A stretch of DNA of 36,985 nucleotides from Micromonospora phytophila (GCF_023656545.1 NZ_JAMOKF010000020.1:1-36985), one strand, 5' to 3'. Counted from the stretch's first letter, positions 7,640-16,260 are shown. A program made the numbers and translations. Notes: a model not told the origin generated them from the letters alone.

Positions 7640-8056
7640 TCACGCTGGTCTCGGTGCCCGCCGGTCGCGGCGGCGCTCGAGTTCGTCGGCGTCCACGAAG
7701 GTGACCATGGGTGCCCCGGGCACACCCCACATCACCACGACGAACCTGCTCGTCGCGTCCTCGAGATTGTTGGCGTCCTGGTAGTGAATCAGGTCTCCCC
7801 CGGGTTCCCAGAAGGCCTCACCTGCCCTAATGATCCGTTCGGGCTCGCCTTCGAGTTCGAACTTCATCTCCCCTTCGAGCATGTAGCCGAAGACGGGACC
7901 GGAGTGCCGGTGCGGCGGCAGACCGCGACCACCGGGCGGTATCTCGACTAGCAGCGTCGTGACCTGGGCGGGCTGCGGGACTGCCGGCCGGATCTGCTCG
8001 GACAGGGTCGTCAAGACCGAGGTGATTGGCCAGGCAGGTTGCGGTGAAGACGTCAT
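7640..8056 (-). CDS. small cupin-2 domain protein
   Basis: A 138-residue protein. The cupin barrel shows motif 1 GGRGLPPHRHSGPVFGYMLEG with the HxH pair and downstream Glu, and motif 2 GEAFWEPGGDLIHYQDANN with its conserved His. These residues usually bind one divalent metal. Small single-domain cupins act as isomerases, dioxygenases or ligand-binding sensors, and no specific reaction can be inferred. It runs divergently from the region before tetR's end, on the same strand as tetR and 58 bp downstream of it, so it may be in the TetR operon or have its own promoter. The start codon lacks a ribosome-binding site and is 6 nt after a TAGCGT box, consistent with leaderless transcription. Confidence 0.85.
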   Translation of the reverse strand: MTSSPQPAWPITSVLTTLSEQIRPAVPQPAQVTTLLVEIPPGGRGLPPHRHSGPVFGYMLEGEMKFELEGEPERIIRAGEAFWEPGGDLIHYQDANNLEDATSRFVVVMWGVPGAPMVTFVDADELERRRDRRAPRPA

Positions 8057-8062
8057 GAATGC

Positions 8063-8068
8063 ACGCTA
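8063..8068 (-). promoter_or_regulatory. putative -10 box for a leaderless cupin mRNA
   Basis: On the minus strand TAGCGT lies 6 nt before the ATG of the cupin gene, the usual distance for leaderless actinobacterial transcripts. No Shine-Dalgarno sequence is present. Confidence 0.4.
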
Positions 8069-8114
8069 GGCAAGCTCAGGTGCGGTGGCAGCCGTTTCTC
8101 TTGGGCTGGCGGTT

Positions 8115-8720
8115 TCAGGTGGGGACGCGACGTCCGGGCGGTGTGAAGGCGGCCAGGACGGTCGCTGTGATGAATCCTGCGGCCTGGTCGGGATCGAGGC
8201 GGCCGGCGTTGATTTCGTCGGCGGCGGTGTGCATCACATTGTGCATGACGCCGATCAGCCATGAGGTTGATAGGTCGCTCCGGAACACTCCGTCGTCCTG
8301 ACCGCGCTTCACGAGGCCTTCGACGCGCTCGACCGGGCCGGCGTGCAGGTCGCGGATCCGGCTTGGCGGGAGAACTGTCTGGGCCGCGAGCAGGAGTGAG
8401 CGGGACTGGTTGACCAGCAGCCAGCTGGAGTCGATCAGCCGGGTGAGTGCCTGCCGGGTGTCGCCGGTCAAGTCGACCGCGTCGAGTGCGGCGTGGCCCT
8501 GTTCGATGGCGTGGGCGAGCGCCGCCTCGACCAGGTCGGCGCGGTTCGGGAAGTGGCCGTAGAGCGTGACCCTCCCAACGCCGGCCGCCTTCGCGATCTC
8601 GCTGACGCTGGCATCCGGGTTACGGCTCAAGGCGTTTACCGCGGCCTCGAGTATCGCCGCGATGCTGCGCTGCGCATCCGCTCGCCTGGCCGACGACCTT
8701 CCCGACGTCGGTACCGTCAC
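8115..8720 (-). CDS. TetR-family regulator, divergent from an MFS exporter
   Basis: A 201-residue TetR protein. The N-terminal helix-turn-helix is clear: ASVSEIAKAAGVGRVTLYGH, followed by FPNRADLVEAAL. The remaining two thirds form the ligand-binding, dimerising domain. The GTG at 8720 follows AAGGGGG, which favours it over the longer frame starting at 8768, where there is no ribosome-binding site and which would eat into the intergenic region. It is divergent from the DHA2 exporter gene at 8805, the usual layout for a drug-responsive repressor and its pump. It probably represses both genes until the exporter substrate binds. Confidence 0.9.
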   Translation of the reverse strand: MTVPTSGRSSARRADAQRSIAAILEAAVNALSRNPDASVSEIAKAAGVGRVTLYGHFPNRADLVEAALAHAIEQGHAALDAVDLTGDTRQALTRLIDSSWLLVNQSRSLLLAAQTVLPPSRIRDLHAGPVERVEGLVKRGQDDGVFRSDLSTSWLIGVMHNVMHTAADEINAGRLDPDQAAGFITATVLAAFTPPGRRVPT

Positions 8721-8804
8721 CCGATCCCCCTTGTTGAACAGTGGTGTACGAGTTACTGTACCCGACACAAGTCAAACACTTCTGTTCGAATTGGAGGCGA
8801 CGCC
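8721..8804. promoter_or_regulatory. divergent tetR/exporter control region
   Basis: This 84-bp gap carries a wide inverted repeat, GAACAG (8736-8741) and CTGTTC (8782-8787), and a weaker dyad within GTGTACGAGTTACTGTAC (8744-8761). One of these is the probable TetR operator. The exporter ribosome-binding site GGAGG is at 8793-8797. Confidence 0.4.
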
Positions 8805-10217
8805 GTGTCCGCTCAGGCCGTCGACCAACCGGAAACCACTGCCACCGACCCACGCCGCTGGCGCCTGCTGGCACTGCTCGGCGTCGCCCAGTTCATGCTC
8901 ATCCTGGACGTCACCGTGGTGGCGATCGCGCTACCGCACATCGGCGCGGACCTCGGTCTGCAACGCGACACGCTGACCTGGGTGGTCAGCGCGTACACGT
9001 TGATGTTCGGCGGCCTGATGCTGCTTGGAGGGCGAGCCGCGGATCTACTCGGTTCCCGGCGTGTGGTGCTGCTCGGCCTGCTCGTGTTCACCGTCGCGTC
9101 GCTGGTCACCGGTCTGGCCGCAGGTGCCGCGATGCTGATCGGCGGCCGCGTCGCGCAGGGCGTCGGTGCGGCGATGCTGTCACCCGCCGCGCTGTCGGTG
9201 GTGACGAGAATCTTCCACGGAGAGGAGCGCAACAAGGCGCTCGGCATCTGGTCGGCGCTGGGCGGTGGCGGCTCGGCGATCGGTGTCCTGCTCGGTGGTG
9301 TCCTGACCGCCGGTCCTGGCTGGCAGTGGGTGTTCTACATCAACCTGCCCATCGGCCTGGTCCTGCTGGTGGCACTGGCCCGGCTGCTGCCCGCAGAGCT
9401 GCCGCAGGGAGCTCGGGCGCGCCTGGATGTGCCGGGCGCCATGCTTGTCACGGCCGCAACCGGCACGGCGATCTACGCGCTGATCAACGCGGGCGACCGG
9501 GGCTGGCTGACCGCCGCGACCCTCGGGACTCTGGCCGGTGCCGTCGTCCTGTACGTCCTGTTCGCCGTCGTGCAGCGCACGGTGCGGTCGCCGCTGATGG
9601 ACCTGCGGATCCTGACCCGACGGTCGGTGGCCGGCGGCACGTTCCTGATCCTGGTGGCGACCGCGCTGATGATCGCGGTGTTCTTCCTCGGCTCGTTCTA
9701 CCTGCAGCACCACAAGGGCTACGGCGCGCTGCGGACCGGTCTGCTGTTCCTGCCGGTCGCGGTGGCGACGATCATCGGCGCGCAAGTCGCCGGCCATCTC
9801 GTTGGCCGCCTCGGCGCCCGGCCCGTCGCGATGACGGGCCTTGCGATCGCTGCCGTCGGTACCGCGGTACCCGCCTTCTGGGACGGCCCGGTCTCGGTGG
9901 TGACCGGAATCAGCGTCGGCGCAGCGGGAATCGGCGCCGCCTTCGTCGCCGCCTCCACCACCGCGCTGGGACAGGTCGCTCACCACGAGGCGGGAATCGC
10001 GTCGGGTCTCCTCAGCACCTTCCACGAGTTCGGCGCCGCCCTCGGAGTCGCCGTCGTCTCCAGCATCGCGGCGGCGAGTATCGCCGGCAGCAGCAGCACC
10101 GGCTTCAACCGCGGCTTCACCTTCGCCGCCATCGTGGCCGCGGCTTCCGCTGTCCTGGCACTGCTCATCGTCCCGGCCGTGAAACCACCCGCAGGCGCTC
10201 AGGCCCACGCGCACTGA
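8805..10217 (+). CDS. DHA2 (EmrB/QacA) family MFS exporter, TetR-linked
   Basis: A 470-residue drug:H+ antiporter of the DHA2 branch with about 14 membrane segments. Signatures: AQFMLILDVTVVAIALP in the first helix with the conserved Asp, motif A GGRAADLLGSRR, and GVGAAMLSPAALS. GTG 8805 follows GGAGGCGAC by 7 nt; the much longer open frame starting at 8493 overlaps tetR and is not real. The divergent TetR regulator suggests substrate-induced expression. It resembles the exporter at 1557 in family and motifs but has a different control region. A perfect stem-loop terminator follows 63 bp downstream, so it is monocistronic. Confidence 0.92.
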   Translation: MSAQAVDQPETTATDPRRWRLLALLGVAQFMLILDVTVVAIALPHIGADLGLQRDTLTWVVSAYTLMFGGLMLLGGRAADLLGSRRVVLLGLLVFTVASLVTGLAAGAAMLIGGRVAQGVGAAMLSPAALSVVTRIFHGEERNKALGIWSALGGGGSAIGVLLGGVLTAGPGWQWVFYINLPIGLVLLVALARLLPAELPQGARARLDVPGAMLVTAATGTAIYALINAGDRGWLTAATLGTLAGAVVLYVLFAVVQRTVRSPLMDLRILTRRSVAGGTFLILVATALMIAVFFLGSFYLQHHKGYGALRTGLLFLPVAVATIIGAQVAGHLVGRLGARPVAMTGLAIAAVGTAVPAFWDGPVSVVTGISVGAAGIGAAFVAASTTALGQVAHHEAGIASGLLSTFHEFGAALGVAVVSSIAAASIAGSSSTGFNRGFTFAAIVAAASAVLALLIVPAVKPPAGAQAHAH

Positions 10218-10279
10218 ACAGCCGGCGTCCTGACGCAGCTGCAGCGACTGTCTGCGGTCGTCATCTCCTGAACACCCAT

Positions 10280-10320
10280 ACTCTGGCGTGGACGTCGGGT
10301 ACCTACGTCCACGCCAGAGT
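10280..10320 (+). terminator. perfect 16-bp stem-loop terminator
   Basis: ACTCTGGCGTGGACGT (10280-10295) pairs exactly with 10305-10320 around a 9-nt loop. It closes the exporter transcript. Confidence 0.85.
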
Positions 10321-10562
10321 CCGAGAGCGTGGCTCCCGCAGTTCTGGGTCCCGCATCAGGTAACAGTGCTGCTGCGACCAGCTGAAGTACTCGACAGTGA
10401 CTACCCTGCGCCGCGCCGTTAGGGCATCCCGAACGCTTGCCGTTCGCGTCGATGCAGGTTTGTTTTTTGCCGGGGGCTAGCGACAGCTGCAGGTATTTGA
10501 CACTGTGACATTCACTAGCGTGCTCGCACTACGTGGCGACACGTCCGACGCAAGGGGGCGCC
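10321..10562. other. intergenic stretch before the LVIVD-repeat gene
   Basis: No gene is seen. TTGACA (10497-10502) and TAGCGT (10516-10521) are both promoter-like but only 13 bp apart, so they are not a normal pair. The downstream gene has its ribosome-binding site AAGGGGG at 10552-10558. Confidence 0.4.
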
Positions 10563-11888
10563 GTGCGTAGACCTTCCCGAATCCGATCACTCGCCATCGC
10601 GGGCACCGCGATCCTGCTCGCCGTGATCTCATCTCCGGCGCAGGCGCACGAGCCGTGGGACGACGGGTCCGTCCCACCGCCCCCGCCGAGCAGCCCGGCC
10701 GACGGCTACAGCCAGAACATGCACTTGCTCTCCACTGCCAGCCACACCGGCGGCGTCAACTCCGACCTGGCCTTTGCCGGCGACCTCGTCTTCGCCGGCC
10801 ACTACGGCGGCTTCCGGATCATCGACATCTCTGAGCCGGGCGAGCCAGTGGAACTGGCCGACGTGCACTGCAACGGCCCCCAGGGCGACGTCTCCGTCTG
10901 GGGCGACCTGCTGTTCCTCTCGGTGGACACGCCGCAGAGCACGCCGGGCTGCGAAGGGTCGCGCAACGTCACCGCGACGGCGCCCGGCGCGTGGGAGGGC
11001 GTACGCGTCTTCGACGTCAGCGACCCGACGGCACCCGAGTTCCTTCAGGCGATCCGTACGGACTGTGGGTCGCACACGCACACGCTGGTACCCAGGGAGG
11101 ACGGCGGCACCTACATCTATGTCGCGTCGTACCCGCTCAGCGCGAGCAACATCGGGCCCGACTGTCAGGCGCCGTTCGAGCGGATCTCGGTGATCGACGT
11201 GCCGGGCGACGACCGTACCGCCGGCCTCGCCGCCAAGGTGGCCGCCGAACCGACGGTCAAGGGCGTCGACCTCTTCGCGGGGGCGTCCGGTGACTTCTTC
11301 GCCTGCCACGACATCCAGGTGCTCACCCCTCGCAATCTCGCCGCCGCGGCTTGCCTGTCCCAGGGGCAACTGTGGGACATCAGCAACCCGCTGGCGCCCC
11401 GGGTCACCGCCGACGTCGACACGCCTGACGTCGACATCTGGCACAGTGCCGCGTTCACCCACGACGGAAAGCACGTGACCTTCGGCGACGAGTACTTCGG
11501 CGCGCCGCAGGAGCCCTTCGGAGCGATCTGGACGTACTCCGTCGACAACCCGTCCGCGCCGCTGAGCCACCTGCGGATCCCACGCGACGAGCCGAGCACG
11601 TACCACAACTTCAACTACGTGCCGGTGGCCGGGCGCAACATCCTGGTCTCCTCGGCCTACGGCTCGGGCACCTCGGTGGTCGACCTGACCGATCCGGCCA
11701 ATCCGAAGGAGATCGCCTACTACGACATGCGGTCCAACCAGTGGTCCACCTACTGGTACAACGGCCTGATCATCGCCAACGACATCTCGCGCGGGGTCGA
11801 CGTGCTGCGGCTCAGCACCCCGCGGACAGCCGGTGCCCGCCACCTGCCGATGCTCAACCCGCAGACGCAGACGTTCCTGCTCCGGTGA
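10563..11888 (+). CDS. secreted LVIVD-repeat (beta-propeller-like) protein
   Basis: A 441-residue protein from GTG 10563, which has AAGGGGG 4 nt upstream; an in-frame GTG at 10533 is the alternative. Residues 1-28 are a signal peptide ending in SPAQAHE. The mature part has repeated blades with the pattern hydrophobic-x-D-(I/V)-S-(E/D)-P (IIDISEPGEP, VFDVSDPTAP, LWDISNPLAP, VVDLTDPANP), typical of the LVIVD repeat family. Conserved His/Cys/Asp clusters (SHTHTLVP, FFACHDIQV, STYHNFNYVP) suggest a metal-binding or redox-stabilised surface. The molecular function of the family is unknown. It is a single-gene unit with its own terminator. Confidence 0.85.
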   Translation: MRRPSRIRSLAIAGTAILLAVISSPAQAHEPWDDGSVPPPPPSSPADGYSQNMHLLSTASHTGGVNSDLAFAGDLVFAGHYGGFRIIDISEPGEPVELADVHCNGPQGDVSVWGDLLFLSVDTPQSTPGCEGSRNVTATAPGAWEGVRVFDVSDPTAPEFLQAIRTDCGSHTHTLVPREDGGTYIYVASYPLSASNIGPDCQAPFERISVIDVPGDDRTAGLAAKVAAEPTVKGVDLFAGASGDFFACHDIQVLTPRNLAAAACLSQGQLWDISNPLAPRVTADVDTPDVDIWHSAAFTHDGKHVTFGDEYFGAPQEPFGAIWTYSVDNPSAPLSHLRIPRDEPSTYHNFNYVPVAGRNILVSSAYGSGTSVVDLTDPANPKEIAYYDMRSNQWSTYWYNGLIIANDISRGVDVLRLSTPRTAGARHLPMLNPQTQTFLLR

Positions 11889-11899
11889 CCGTGCAATGA

Positions 11900-11935
11900 G
11901 AGAGCGGGCGGGTGCGACGAGGCCCGCCCGCTCTC
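11900..11935 (+). terminator. 13-bp stem-loop terminator
   Basis: GAGAGCGGGCGGG (11900-11912) pairs perfectly with 11923-11935 across a 10-nt loop, 12 bp after the LVIVD gene stop. Confidence 0.85.
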
Positions 11936-12260
11936 GTGTCGTATCAGCGAGCCGCTCCCGCTGTGCTGGGTGTACCTCCACGTGCTGCGCGAGCTCGCTC
12001 AGCACTGCGGGCACGCAGACATCCTGCGCGAGCAGCTGCTGAGCGAGTAGCGCGCGGGCGTCCGCGCATGCGGCCGACAGGGCGTTCACGTCCCATCCTG
12101 CTCTGCAGCCCGGGCATGAGGATCGTGGAGCGGGATGGGAGCAGACGGGCGCACTGAACGGCGGTCAACTGCACACAACGGCACCGAGCAGCCCTCAACG
12201 GCACCCGCGCCCACCTCCGGATCTGCGTATCCGCAGGTCCGGGTCGGCGCAGCATCCTGC
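11936..12260. other. non-coding stretch, nothing recognised
   Basis: Open frames on both strands lack recognisable domains and ribosome-binding sites. The stretch leads into the tRNA-like sequence at 12261, so it may contain the eroded edge of an inserted element. Confidence 0.4.
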
Positions 12261-12291
12261 TTCACACCGAAGAGGTCACTGGTTCGATCCC
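12261..12291 (+). other. tRNA-Val(CAC)-like 3' fragment, possible att scar
   Basis: TTCACAC (12261-12267) reads as a 7-nt anticodon loop with CAC. The anticodon 3' stem CGAAG, the variable region AGGTC, the T stem ACTGG and the T loop TTCGATC follow. The sequence then departs from a tRNA: the T stem cannot close and no acceptor stem follows. Anticodon-to-T-loop segments of tRNAs are the usual crossover core for actinomycete integrative elements and phages. It is not a functional tRNA. Confidence 0.5.
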
Positions 12292-12327
12292 GGGACTGGC
12301 TGCACCCCGGCGTTGGCAAAGATCCAC

Positions 12328-12333
12328 TAGCCT
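12328..12333 (+). promoter_or_regulatory. putative -10 box for a leaderless mRNA
   Basis: TAGCCT lies exactly 6 nt before ATG 12340, and no Shine-Dalgarno sequence is present. This matches the leaderless promoter layout common in actinobacteria. Confidence 0.4.
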
Positions 12334-12339
12334 CGGTTC

Positions 12340-13434
12340 ATGACTGAGCGGTGGTCCGTTGTGAAGGAATCCGAGGCGCTGTCGTACGCCGGAACGCAAG
12401 CGCAGACCCTGCCGGCAGAAAACGTCACCTACGTGATCGGGCCGTCGGCGACGCTCGTCATCCTGCAGGCCGGCGACCGGCCTGACGGCAACGCCGTGCA
12501 AAACGTCGACGTCCTGACGCTGCATGAGCCGTTTCCCGAGGCCGCGGAAGCGCGGCTGACCGGCTTCGACCTTCCGCTTCTAGGATTCGTTCGCGTGTCC
12601 GAGGGCTATGTGCCACTAGGGGAATTGCGGCATGTGGTCAGCCACTGCGGGCCCCTCTACGTACCTGACGGCAGTCCGGGGCCTTTCCGTGGTCAAAACG
12701 GACTTTCGTTTTGCAGACTGAGTATCGCGGACAGCCTGCCGTTCGACGTCCTTGACCAGGTGCGACCAACGCTGCAACATCCGCTTCCCAGTCTCGACTG
12801 GCTCGGGTTCCTGCCCCACGACCCTATTGCCGGGTTGCGAGACTTCGTGGCCGGTTGGTACGCCGACATCCCGACAGGCGACGACGAACTCGGCGACCCG
12901 GACCGGCCGCTTCCCGAACCGCTGCTCGCCTTCTACCGTGCCGCCGCCGGGCGCCGAGAGGTGTTCGGGTTGCACAACCGGATCCACACCGCCGACGAGT
13001 TGGAGGACGAGGACGACGGGTTGGTGGAGTTCGGGTCGGAGAACCAAGGGGTCTTCGGCATGTTGCTGGATCCGACCGAGGTGGACCCGACAGTTCAGTA
13101 CAGCGGACTTCACGCGGAACACGAGCGGGAGCCGCTGAGCGCCTTTCTGCTGCAGTTCCTCCTTTGTGAAGCGTCTTATTCCAGTCCCTTCTGCGGCTTC
13201 GCGACCGTGACCGCCGACCAGGCGCGGCGAATGGTTGAACCACTGCACCAGGTGCCCCTGCGACCCCTGCGATGGCCGGGTGACCCTACCCGGCACTACG
13301 TCGCCCCGGGCTTGGTCGTCGCGACCGCCACTTACGACGACGGCTCGGTCGAGGTGTATGCCGGAAGCCGGCATCGGTCGGCGCTCCGCCCACTGCGCAA
13401 TCCGGGCTTCGCCTGGGACCAGTTCGGCGGCTAG
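12340..13434 (+). CDS. SUKH (SMI1/KNR4)-like protein
   Basis: A 364-residue soluble protein without signal peptide. The second half (about 190-290) resembles SMI1/KNR4-type proteins: LPEPLLAFYRAAAGRREVFG, then HTADELEDEDDGLVEFGSEN with the characteristic acidic-hydrophobic run and ENQGVFGMLLDP. SUKH proteins are often immunity proteins against polymorphic toxins, or stand-alone proteins of unknown role. No toxin gene is adjacent, so immunity is only a possibility. The N-terminal 180 residues are unrecognised. The ATG has no ribosome-binding site but a TAGCCT box 6 nt upstream suggests leaderless expression. It lies just inside a tRNA-like scar, in an accessory block. Confidence 0.7.
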   Translation: MTERWSVVKESEALSYAGTQAQTLPAENVTYVIGPSATLVILQAGDRPDGNAVQNVDVLTLHEPFPEAAEARLTGFDLPLLGFVRVSEGYVPLGELRHVVSHCGPLYVPDGSPGPFRGQNGLSFCRLSIADSLPFDVLDQVRPTLQHPLPSLDWLGFLPHDPIAGLRDFVAGWYADIPTGDDELGDPDRPLPEPLLAFYRAAAGRREVFGLHNRIHTADELEDEDDGLVEFGSENQGVFGMLLDPTEVDPTVQYSGLHAEHEREPLSAFLLQFLLCEASYSSPFCGFATVTADQARRMVEPLHQVPLRPLRWPGDPTRHYVAPGLVVATATYDDGSVEVYAGSRHRSALRPLRNPGFAWDQFGG

Positions 13435-13605
13435 CAGACCCGCCACCCGCCGCCATGCCAGCAAGGCAGCGAAGAGGCAGCGAAACCGTCGGCGGCAGCC
13501 GACAACATGCGACAGCAGGCAGCAAGGCAGCCGCGCTTCGGGCTGCAAAAAGGCACCGGATGACATCAAACGGTGCCCCACACCCCGCGTTCGGGACGAA
13601 GCGCT

Positions 13606-13803
13606 CTAGCTCGCCGGCACGTCGTCAGGCGCCGGCGGCTGCCCCGCCTGTTCCTTGGCTAGGTCGTCGATGATCCATCGCAGCGCGGACACGGCGTTGG
13701 AGTACCGCAGGTAGCGTCGATTCTGGTTGGACTTGGGCTCGCACTTCTCCCGCATCCGTCGGAGCTCCTCAATCATCCGCTGCAACCGGTCCTCTTGAGT
13801 CAT
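13606..13803 (-). CDS. small basic/charged orphan protein
   Basis: A 65-residue frame starting at ATG 13803. The sequence MTQEDRLQRMIEELRRMREK is helical and highly charged, followed by QNRRYLRYSNAVSALRWIID and a Pro/Asp-rich tail. Composition suggests a short coiled-coil or DNA/RNA-associated protein. I recognise no family. A longer open frame reaches 14049 but has no better start. There is no clear ribosome-binding site; coding status is moderate. Confidence 0.5.
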   Translation of the reverse strand: MTQEDRLQRMIEELRRMREKCEPKSNQNRRYLRYSNAVSALRWIIDDLAKEQAGQPPAPDDVPAS

Positions 13804-13982
13804 GACCGAAAGCGTGCCCGGTAGCGATCTGGGCGGCAATAGGCAGTGGCCTCGGCAAGATCGCCTGGCACAAGGCGGGCACAAGTTACGCCGACATGGG
13901 CTGTCAACCGCTGTGAGGCAGCGGGAGAACTCGCCGAGGCCACGCGGCCGATCCGCCCGATTAGAGTTGATCAGAAGCACGC

Positions 13983-14015
13983 TGGAGGGGTTCAGGGTTC
14001 GAGTCCCCGCCTCCA
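13983..14015 (+). other. tRNA-like 3' minihelix (T arm and acceptor-like ends)
   Basis: TGGAGG (13983-13988) pairs with CCTCCA (14010-14015), enclosing a T-arm-like CAGGGTTCGAGTCCCCG. The TTCGAGT loop is typical of tRNA or tmRNA 3' ends, and TCCA could be the tail. No D arm or anticodon arm precedes it. It may be an att remnant or a tRNA-end duplicate. Low confidence. Confidence 0.35.
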
Positions 14016-14108
14016 TCGGCCTGCTACCAGCTGCGAACGTCGCGGGCATCGCCTCGACGGCAAGCGGTAGCCTTCGATCGGTCTGTTCCCAGAGGCGGAC
14101 GGAGAACG

Positions 14109-14330
14109 ATGTCGCAAACCGTTACTGTGGAAGTGATCAAAGCTGTTCCTGCCGTGCTCTGGGTTGCCTTCGCCCCTTTGGTTTACTTTACCCTGCGCAG
14201 CGCGCTCATCCCGCAGCTTGGTCGCCTCAACAGCGTGAAGACGCCAATGCTTGAGTTGGGCTTCGCCGAGCAGTTGCTCGATGAGGCGGCGGCCAAGTCG
14301 CAGGTAGGAACGCCACCCTCTGCTGCTGTG
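14109..14330 (+). pseudogene. 5' fragment of a membrane-anchored protein
   Basis: ATG 14109 follows GGAGAACG and begins a good reading frame: a transmembrane segment (about residues 8-30, AVPAVLWVAFAPLVYFTLRS) and a juxtamembrane region LGRLNSVKTPMLELGFAEQL. After TPPSAAV (about 14325) the frame becomes Arg/Gly-rich noise and stops at 14384, inside the 3' end of the convergent MFS gene. It looks like the anchor of a larger cytosolic-domain protein whose 3' part was deleted when the neighbouring operon arrived. The lost domain cannot be identified with certainty. Confidence 0.6.
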
Positions 14331-14363
14331 CGCCGCCGAGGACCCACAGCCGGTACGGGCCGA

Positions 14364-15620
14364 TCAAGCCGTAGTGGTAACTGAGCGTATTCGGCCACGC
14401 GAGAGGAGGGCGACTATCAGCAGGCCGACGGCGACCACCAGGAAGGTCTGGCGAACACCGATGGCGCTGGCGAGTGCCCCGAAGACCACTGATCCGACCG
14501 GTAGCGTGCACATGATCGCCACCCGGGCTGCGGCGTTGACTCGGCCGAGGAGTTCCGGTGGGGTGAGCCGCTGCCGCATGGTGACGAGCGTGATGTTGAT
14601 GAGCGGTCCGCTGAGTCCGAAGCAGAGTTGCGAGCCGGCGAACATCGCGAGGCCTCCGTAAGCGGGCGCCACGAACAGCAGCATCGCGCCTGCGGCCATG
14701 AGGCAGAATGAAGCGAACACGACTCCGCCCTCGCCGATGTGTCGGGTGAGCCGAGGCGCCGCCGCCGCTGCGGCGAGCGCTGCGACGCCTTCGGCGGCGA
14801 GAACAGCTCCGAGCTGTTGTGGCGACATGTCGAGCAGTTTGATGGCCAGCAGCACCTGCAGAGCCATGGCGCCGGAGATGAACAGGTTGCTGGCGGACGC
14901 TGCGACGATCACCGCGGTGATGTTGGCGTTCGTGCGAATGAACCCGATGCCCTCCCGCACGGAGGCGAGCAGTGCGCGGTTGTTGCGCTTGACGGCCGGC
15001 CCGCCTGCTCGGGTGCGCCACAGCGGCGCCAGCAGCAGTACTCCCACACCGAAGCTCGCGGCGTCGATGAGAAGCGCAGTCGGCGCGGAGAGCGCGGCGA
15101 TGAGCAGGCCGCCGACCGCCGGGCCGAGCAGCTGCGCCACTGACCTGCTCAGTTCGAGCCGGCTGTTCGCGGTGGCGAGGGCGTCCTCGGGAACGGTCTG
15201 CGGTAGATAGGTTTGGTACGACACGTCGAAGAAGACGGCGCCGATACCCACCACGAACGCGACGACGAGCAGGACCCCGATGTTGAGGCTCCCGGTGGCA
15301 TGGGCCAACGGTATGAGGGAGATGACAACGAGCCGAACGAGATTGGCGGTCGTCATGATGCGAATGGGCCGACCCCGGTCCACGTACGCGCCGACGAACA
15401 GGCCGAGGAGGGCGACGGGCAACCACCCGACTGCCGAGAGCAGGCCCATCATGAAGCCCGACGCTTGCAGCTGTTGCACGGCGACCAGTGGCACGGCGAT
15501 GAGCGTCACCTGCGTGCCGAAAAGGGACACGCTCTCGGCGCCCCAGAGCAGCCAGAATCGCCGAGAGATGTGACGTCGTCCGGGGTCCGTGCCCGCCGGG
15601 CTGACCGCGGATTCAGTCAT
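14364..15620 (-). CDS. MFS exporter (MFS_3/EntS-like branch)
   Basis: A 418-residue 12-segment major facilitator. The N-terminus RRFWLLWGAESVSLFGTQVT and the first loop GAYVDRGRPIRI are typical of the EntS/macrolide-efflux branch, which exports siderophores, macrolides or other secondary metabolites. The start ATG 15620 overlaps the end of the oxygenase gene by 8 nt (ATGACTGA), a sign of translational coupling. This places it last in the operon MurA-like remnant, oxygenase, exporter. It likely secretes the product, or a precursor, of the oxygenase pathway; that is inference from linkage. Confidence 0.9.
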   Translation of the reverse strand: MTESAVSPAGTDPGRRHISRRFWLLWGAESVSLFGTQVTLIAVPLVAVQQLQASGFMMGLLSAVGWLPVALLGLFVGAYVDRGRPIRIMTTANLVRLVVISLIPLAHATGSLNIGVLLVVAFVVGIGAVFFDVSYQTYLPQTVPEDALATANSRLELSRSVAQLLGPAVGGLLIAALSAPTALLIDAASFGVGVLLLAPLWRTRAGGPAVKRNNRALLASVREGIGFIRTNANITAVIVAASASNLFISGAMALQVLLAIKLLDMSPQQLGAVLAAEGVAALAAAAAAPRLTRHIGEGGVVFASFCLMAAGAMLLFVAPAYGGLAMFAGSQLCFGLSGPLINITLVTMRQRLTPPELLGRVNAAARVAIMCTLPVGSVVFGALASAIGVRQTFLVVAVGLLIVALLSRGRIRSVTTTA

Positions 15621-16260
15621 CGGCGCCTCTCCAGTACGTAAGATTGAGCGAGCATCGTGGAGCAACGCTGGCCGCGGATTCCTCCACCGAGTGCCAGGAG
15701 TCCTCGGAGCGCACGAGGATGGCGCTTGCGCCGAGGACCGGCGCGAGTGCAGTGACGGTGTCAGCCACGTCCGGCGTGTGTTGGATGCGGAGCCGGCCAC
15801 CGTTTCCTTCGGTCCATTCGCCGCTGAGATAGATGACCTGCGTCAACACCTTCTCTGCCTTGTCGACGTGAGGGGATAGGAAGTCGCCGCCCCGGTACTC
15901 CCAACATGTCAACGTTGTGGTCGCATCGGTAAGGTTGACGCCGCTGAGCCGGGCCAGCAGCGATCGGTACTCAGTGCTGGCCAAGGCCGCCAGCAGCTTG
16001 GCCCAGCCGGGGGTAAGGCCGGCGCGCAGCTCGTGATCCGTCAGGTCAGCCGACCACAGGCTGTAGTCCTTGTCCGAGTTGCTGCGGGCGCTGGGCGTGA
16101 GCCGTTCGCTGGGAAAGTCGGCGGAAAGTTCGCTCGCGTACTCGGCCGGCAGTGCATCCGCGACGTACAGGTGTGGCCAGGGAGTGCGGGTGAAGCGTTC
16201 CGCAGCGAGCCGGGTGGTGAGCAGAGCCACGACTGACTGGGTGTCAACGCCGAGCGTCAA
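15613..16260 (-). CDS. 2-oxoglutarate/Fe(II)-dependent oxygenase
   Basis: A 215-residue double-stranded beta-helix oxygenase of the prolyl-4-hydroxylase-like type. The iron triad is H131 and D133 in SPHVDKAEKVL and H190 in SWHSVEE; R202 in PRCSLNLTYW is placed to bind 2-oxoglutarate. Such enzymes hydroxylate or desaturate amino acids, peptides or small molecules using O2 and 2-oxoglutarate in the cytosol. The TTG start at 16260 follows GGAG by 6 nt and overlaps the MurA-like remnant by 17 nt. The stop overlaps the exporter start. The tight overlaps show an operon evolved for co-expression. The substrate is unknown. Confidence 0.88.
   Translation of the reverse strand: MTLGVDTQSVVALLTTRLAAERFTRTPWPHLYVADALPAEYASELSADFPSERLTPSARSNSDKDYSLWSADLTDHELRAGLTPGWAKLLAALASTEYRSLLARLSGVNLTDATTTLTCWEYRGGDFLSPHVDKAEKVLTQVIYLSGEWTEGNGGRLRIQHTPDVADTVTALAPVLGASAILVRSEDSWHSVEESAASVAPRCSLNLTYWRGADD

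Noticed and set aside
8493-8804. Longer N-terminus for the second DHA2 exporter
   Set aside because: It would be antisense to tetR, and the GTG at 8805 has a proper ribosome-binding site.
10497-10521. Consensus promoter TTGACA/TAGCGT before the LVIVD gene
   Set aside because: The spacer is only 13 bp, too short for a sigma-70-type promoter.
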